Positions 61,380-64,000 of a DNA stretch of 64,000 nt are shown here, piece by piece. Source of the DNA: an uncultured Gammaproteobacteria bacterium (GTDB lineage: Bacteria > Pseudomonadota > Gammaproteobacteria > Steroidobacterales > XN24); contig CALDWW010000064.1 of assembly GCA_937924335.1 (NCBI GenBank), positions 29,218 through 93,217 of the forward strand, given 5' to 3'. Every line of letters begins with the position of its first letter. Within the stretch, counting starts at the first letter, position 1. Position numbers and translations under genes: made by a program. The notes beneath the pieces are model-generated. The model had not been told where the DNA came from and did not search any database. It saw only the letters and a list, made by a program, of their open reading frames with translations.

Positions 61380-63047
61380 ATGGATGCACTCAAGCTTGGT
61401 AAATTCCGGCTTGCCGCACTCCTTGCCGTTTCCATGCTCGCAATCGGAATCGCCGGATGTGAAGGCGACGATGGCGACAACGGAGCGGCGGGCCCGGCGG
61501 GAGCCGACGGGGCGGAAGGCCCCGCTGGTCTCGCGTGTTGGGACCTCAATGAGAACGGCATTGCGGATCTTCCCGACGAAGATCTCAATGGTGATGGCGT
61601 GGTCGACGTCCTCGACTGCAACGCCCTGGCCAACCTGCCGCCAGGCGGCGGTGGCGCGGTGGAGCAGTTCCACAAGGCCTATTTCACCGAGAACACCTAC
61701 GAGGGTACGGACGACTGCCTGGCCTGCCACGGGCCGATCGGACAGGAAATCTTGACGACCGGTCACTGGAACTGGGAAGGCCAGGCTCTAGGTATCGAGG
61801 GGCTCGAGGACGGGACTCACGGCAAGACCGACATCATCAACAACTTCTGCGTCGCCGTGCCGACCAACGAAGGTCGCTGCACCCAGTGCCATATCGGCAT
61901 CGGATGGAATGGCCCGGACTTCGACTTCGCGGATCCGTCCAATATCGACTGCCTGGTCTGCCATGACCAGACGGGGACTTACGTGAAGGCTCCGCCGTCG
62001 GCCGGCGCCCCGCCTCCCGACCTCGATCTGCAGCCCATCGCCCAGAGCGTCGCGGTCAGCGAAGGCCGTCCGTCACGCGACAACTGCATGGCATGCCACG
62101 GCGAGGCCGGCGGCGCCGACAACGTCAAGCACCCCGACCTGCCGCTTGACATCGCCAACACGACGACAGAGTACGACGTGCATATGGGCACGGATGGCCT
62201 CGACTTCGATTGCTTGACGTGCCATAACTCAACCGAACACGGTATCGGTGGCATGGCCTTCCATTCCAACCTGGAAGGCAACATGAAGACCTGCACGGAC
62301 TGCCACGGCAGCGCCGAGGTCATCCACGCCGGCAAATCGGTGGAGAGTATCGTCAACTCGCACACGACCCTGGCTTGCCAGGTCTGCCATATCCCGACCG
62401 CCGCCGACATACGATCCACCAAGGTCTATTGGGACTGGTCGACGGCCGGCGACGCGGACCGTGTCCCACAACCCGATCCCAACGATCCGACCCGCTTCGA
62501 TTATGACAAGAAGAAAGGCGATTTTCTCTGGGAGTTCAACATCCGGCCGGTGCTGTTGTACCAGGAACGGACGGCGGAAGACTTCGGCAAGTGGGAGAAG
62601 ATGGTCGTCAACGAGACTGATGGCTTCACGGAGCTGCCGGCGGTTCTGGGCCGGCCGGCCGGTGACCGCTCTACGCCCGGCGCCATGATCTATCCGTTCA
62701 AGAAGATGCTTGGCAAGCAGCCGGCGGATGCGATCAACGACATCGTCCTCGTGCCGCACCTGTTCCCGGGTTCCGACGGGCCGAACGCCTACTGGAAGAC
62801 CTTCGAGTGGGGCCCGGCTCTCCAGGATGGCGCCGATCAGACCGGACAACCTTATTCCGGCGAGTACACCTTCGTGGATACCGTGAACTACCTCTCGGTC
62901 AATCATGAGGTCGCGCCGAAGGAAGAGGCTTACGGCTACGGCGGCGTTGAGGCCGGTGCCTGCACCGACTGCCACGGCGCAGGTCAGATCGACTTCACGC
63001 TGTTGGGCTGCACGGATGACCCGTTTACCGGCGGCGATTGTCCGTAA
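61380..63047 (+). CDS. Lipid-anchored octaheme c-type cytochrome, tetrathionate reductase (OTR) family
   Basis: A 555-residue lipoprotein (lipobox IGIAGC, Cys27). After it come a collagen-like stretch (GAAGPAGADGAEGPAG, 35-50) and two Ca-binding-like repeats (DLNENGIAD, DLNGDGVVD; 55-79). Eight CxxCH heme motifs follow, at about residues 113, 167, 191, 236, 278, 305, 333 and 528. The order and the segments IDCLVCHDQTGTYVK, QVCHIPTAADIRSTK and YWDWSTAG match octaheme tetrathionate reductase-family cytochromes, which can reduce tetrathionate, nitrite or hydroxylamine; substrate here is open. AGGAG lies eight bases before ATG 61380. Likely exposed on the outer membrane. A strong terminator follows. 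Confidence 0.9.
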   Translation: MDALKLGKFRLAALLAVSMLAIGIAGCEGDDGDNGAAGPAGADGAEGPAGLACWDLNENGIADLPDEDLNGDGVVDVLDCNALANLPPGGGGAVEQFHKAYFTENTYEGTDDCLACHGPIGQEILTTGHWNWEGQALGIEGLEDGTHGKTDIINNFCVAVPTNEGRCTQCHIGIGWNGPDFDFADPSNIDCLVCHDQTGTYVKAPPSAGAPPPDLDLQPIAQSVAVSEGRPSRDNCMACHGEAGGADNVKHPDLPLDIANTTTEYDVHMGTDGLDFDCLTCHNSTEHGIGGMAFHSNLEGNMKTCTDCHGSAEVIHAGKSVESIVNSHTTLACQVCHIPTAADIRSTKVYWDWSTAGDADRVPQPDPNDPTRFDYDKKKGDFLWEFNIRPVLLYQERTAEDFGKWEKMVVNETDGFTELPAVLGRPAGDRSTPGAMIYPFKKMLGKQPADAINDIVLVPHLFPGSDGPNAYWKTFEWGPALQDGADQTGQPYSGEYTFVDTVNYLSVNHEVAPKEEAYGYGGVEAGACTDCHGAGQIDFTLLGCTDDPFTGGDCP

Positions 63048-63076
63048 AAAGATCCGAGTCTGACTCGGCACAATTG

Positions 63077-63111
63077 ACGCCCGCGCCGCAAGGCGCGGGC
63101 GTTTTCTCTTT
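63077..63111 (+). terminator. Rho-independent terminator after the cytochrome
   Basis: ACGCCCGCGCC-GCAA-GGCGCGGGCGT forms an 11-bp GC-rich stem with a GCAA tetraloop, followed by TTTCTCTTT, 29 bases after the cytochrome stop. This isolates the cytochrome as a one-gene transcript. Confidence 0.9.
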
Positions 63112-63266
63112 CATCCCGATGTTTACGGTATGGAGCAATGCGATCTGTTGCGTCCGCGGCGAGGCTCCTCATAGCGCCGCTTCGAGATCGACAGGCCAGG
63201 ACAGGAGGGCTCAGCGCAGGCAGATGGTTCACGCTGGCAGATCGATAGTGCGGCCGCCGGGATTGG

Positions 63267-63578
63267 CTAGGACTTGTCCCAGAGTACGTCGCAATCCTCT
63301 TTCGCCGAGCGTTCCAGCAGATCGATCAGCGGATACGCCCGTTGCTGCAGGGTGACGGCTGGCTGGTTCTCTTCCTGGTCCTCGCCCGGGCCTGGCGCGG
63401 GACGGTCGGGCCCGGCCCGGGTCACGGCGGATCTCAGTTGCTGTAGCGCATTCGGAATGTCTGCCGCCCTGATTGCGCCCGGAACCGTGCCGCTGTGTCC
63501 CAGCATCTTGAGCAGACGCGTCGCCACATCGCCGAACATCGAGAATCCGCCAACCTTGCTCCGGAACCTGATAAGCAT
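63267..63578 (-). CDS. DUF1840 protein
   Basis: A 103-residue protein that starts MLIRFRSKVGGFSMFGDVAT and continues RLLKMLGHSGTVPGAI, with a charged linker and the AYPLIDLLERSAKEDCDVLW end: the full DUF1840 pattern. Function of the family unknown; it is common as a single gene in Beta- and Gammaproteobacteria. A GTG two codons upstream (63584) is an alternative start. Confidence 0.88.
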   Translation of the reverse strand: MLIRFRSKVGGFSMFGDVATRLLKMLGHSGTVPGAIRAADIPNALQQLRSAVTRAGPDRPAPGPGEDQEENQPAVTLQQRAYPLIDLLERSAKEDCDVLWDKS

Positions 63579-63813
63579 ATTCACTCACTCGAGATGGAAG
63601 TGGTCTGGTCGAAGGAATGGCCACCGGGTCTGCGCGTGTCTTTGTCGCAGGCACCTCGGCCACCGTGGGGCACCGACATGACGACAATTGTAGCAGCCTG
63701 TACTAGGATCGCAGGGTAGAACCGCCGCGCCTGGATACCGCCAGCCTGGCTCCTGGCAGGCGAGTGTCAGGAGCCGCTGGATGTCTTGCCCGCTACGGGA
63801 GATTCGTGTGAAT

Positions 63814-64000
63814 TCAACTGTCGGGAAGACAGAGAAAGAGTTGAGTCGCAGGCGTGCGGAGATTGCCGATCGCCTCGGGAAACAGCTCTCCTTCCTGATA
63901 ATAGAGGGCCAGATCATGGTGAACCCGTTTCTCCTTGGGATAGCGTTTCTCCATTTGCACGAGAATGCGGTATCTTTTCTCCGAGTCTCTCTCGACGGAC
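63814..64000 (-). CDS. C-terminal end of a TPR-like protein, partial
   Basis: An open frame enters from the right edge and stops at 63814 (62 codons visible). The segment ILVQMEKRYPKEKRVHHDLA followed by LYYQEGELFPEAIG has the look of a TPR repeat. Too little is visible for a name. The gap 63579-63813 between it and the DUF1840 gene holds no gene I can support. Confidence 0.45.
   Translation of the reverse strand, partial: SVERDSEKRYRILVQMEKRYPKEKRVHHDLALYYQEGELFPEAIGNLRTPATQLFLCLPDS

Noticed and set aside
63585..63917. 110-codon minus-strand frame near the right edge
   Set aside because: Its upstream part lies in another frame of the partial TPR-like gene, and the product has no family features.

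Overview
This 64-kb window is a gene-dense, high-GC (around 60% by eye) bacterial chromosome segment. The gene families point to a Gammaproteobacterium: Prc protease, YihY, GlxI, DUF1840, the hyp operon, OPT transporter, FlgO/TPR signalling proteins, wax-ester synthase and an octaheme cytochrome. A free-living, probably marine or sediment, facultative lineage (Chromatiales/Woeseia-like) would fit, but that placement is inference. I saw no rRNA, tRNA, insertion sequence, phage, integron or CRISPR array.

Layout. 1-8 kb: a partial efflux adaptor, the periplasmic protease prc, a DUF1232 gene, and a FlgO/TPR membrane sensor with a small relative behind it. 8-16 kb: a TetR-controlled two-gene RND pump, a PerM-type permease, a TauE exporter/rhodanese operon with an AT-rich operator, and glyoxalase I. 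16-24 kb: a second FlgO/TPR sensor, YihY, a zinc-ribbon protein, an unknown gene behind a class I c-di-GMP (GEMM-I) riboswitch, a second DUF1232 gene and a GT41 O-GlcNAc-transferase-like protein. 24-38 kb: OPT transporter, a 2OG oxygenase, an FHA-fused AAA ATPase converging on two lipoproteins, a CBS/EF-hand divergent pair with two FNR-type boxes, an EF-G-like GTPase, a SAM hydrolase, a DsbA-like protein, a nucleoside transporter and a CASTOR/POLLUX-like channel. 38-44 kb: hypCBDFE without hypA or hydrogenase subunits. 44-55 kb: an AsmA/DUF748 protein, a wax-ester synthase plus hydrolase, an arsenic operon with a frameshifted arsR, a serine hydrolase, an antiporter, and an ArsR/SRPBCC pair with an operator inside its promoter. 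55-64 kb: hydrolase plus ABC exporter, a 2OG oxygenase, a lipid-anchored octaheme cytochrome, DUF1840 and a partial gene.

How it fits together. Sites of FNR/FixK type occur before the CBS/EF-hand pair, hypC and the octaheme cytochrome. This suggests that hydrogenase maturation, extracytoplasmic electron transfer and a calcium/adenylate-sensing pair answer to the same low-oxygen signal. A second possible link is a TAGTG/CACTA half-site cluster found in only two promoters, those of the efflux adaptor and the octaheme cytochrome. The c-di-GMP riboswitch is the best-supported RNA element and controls a gene of unknown function.
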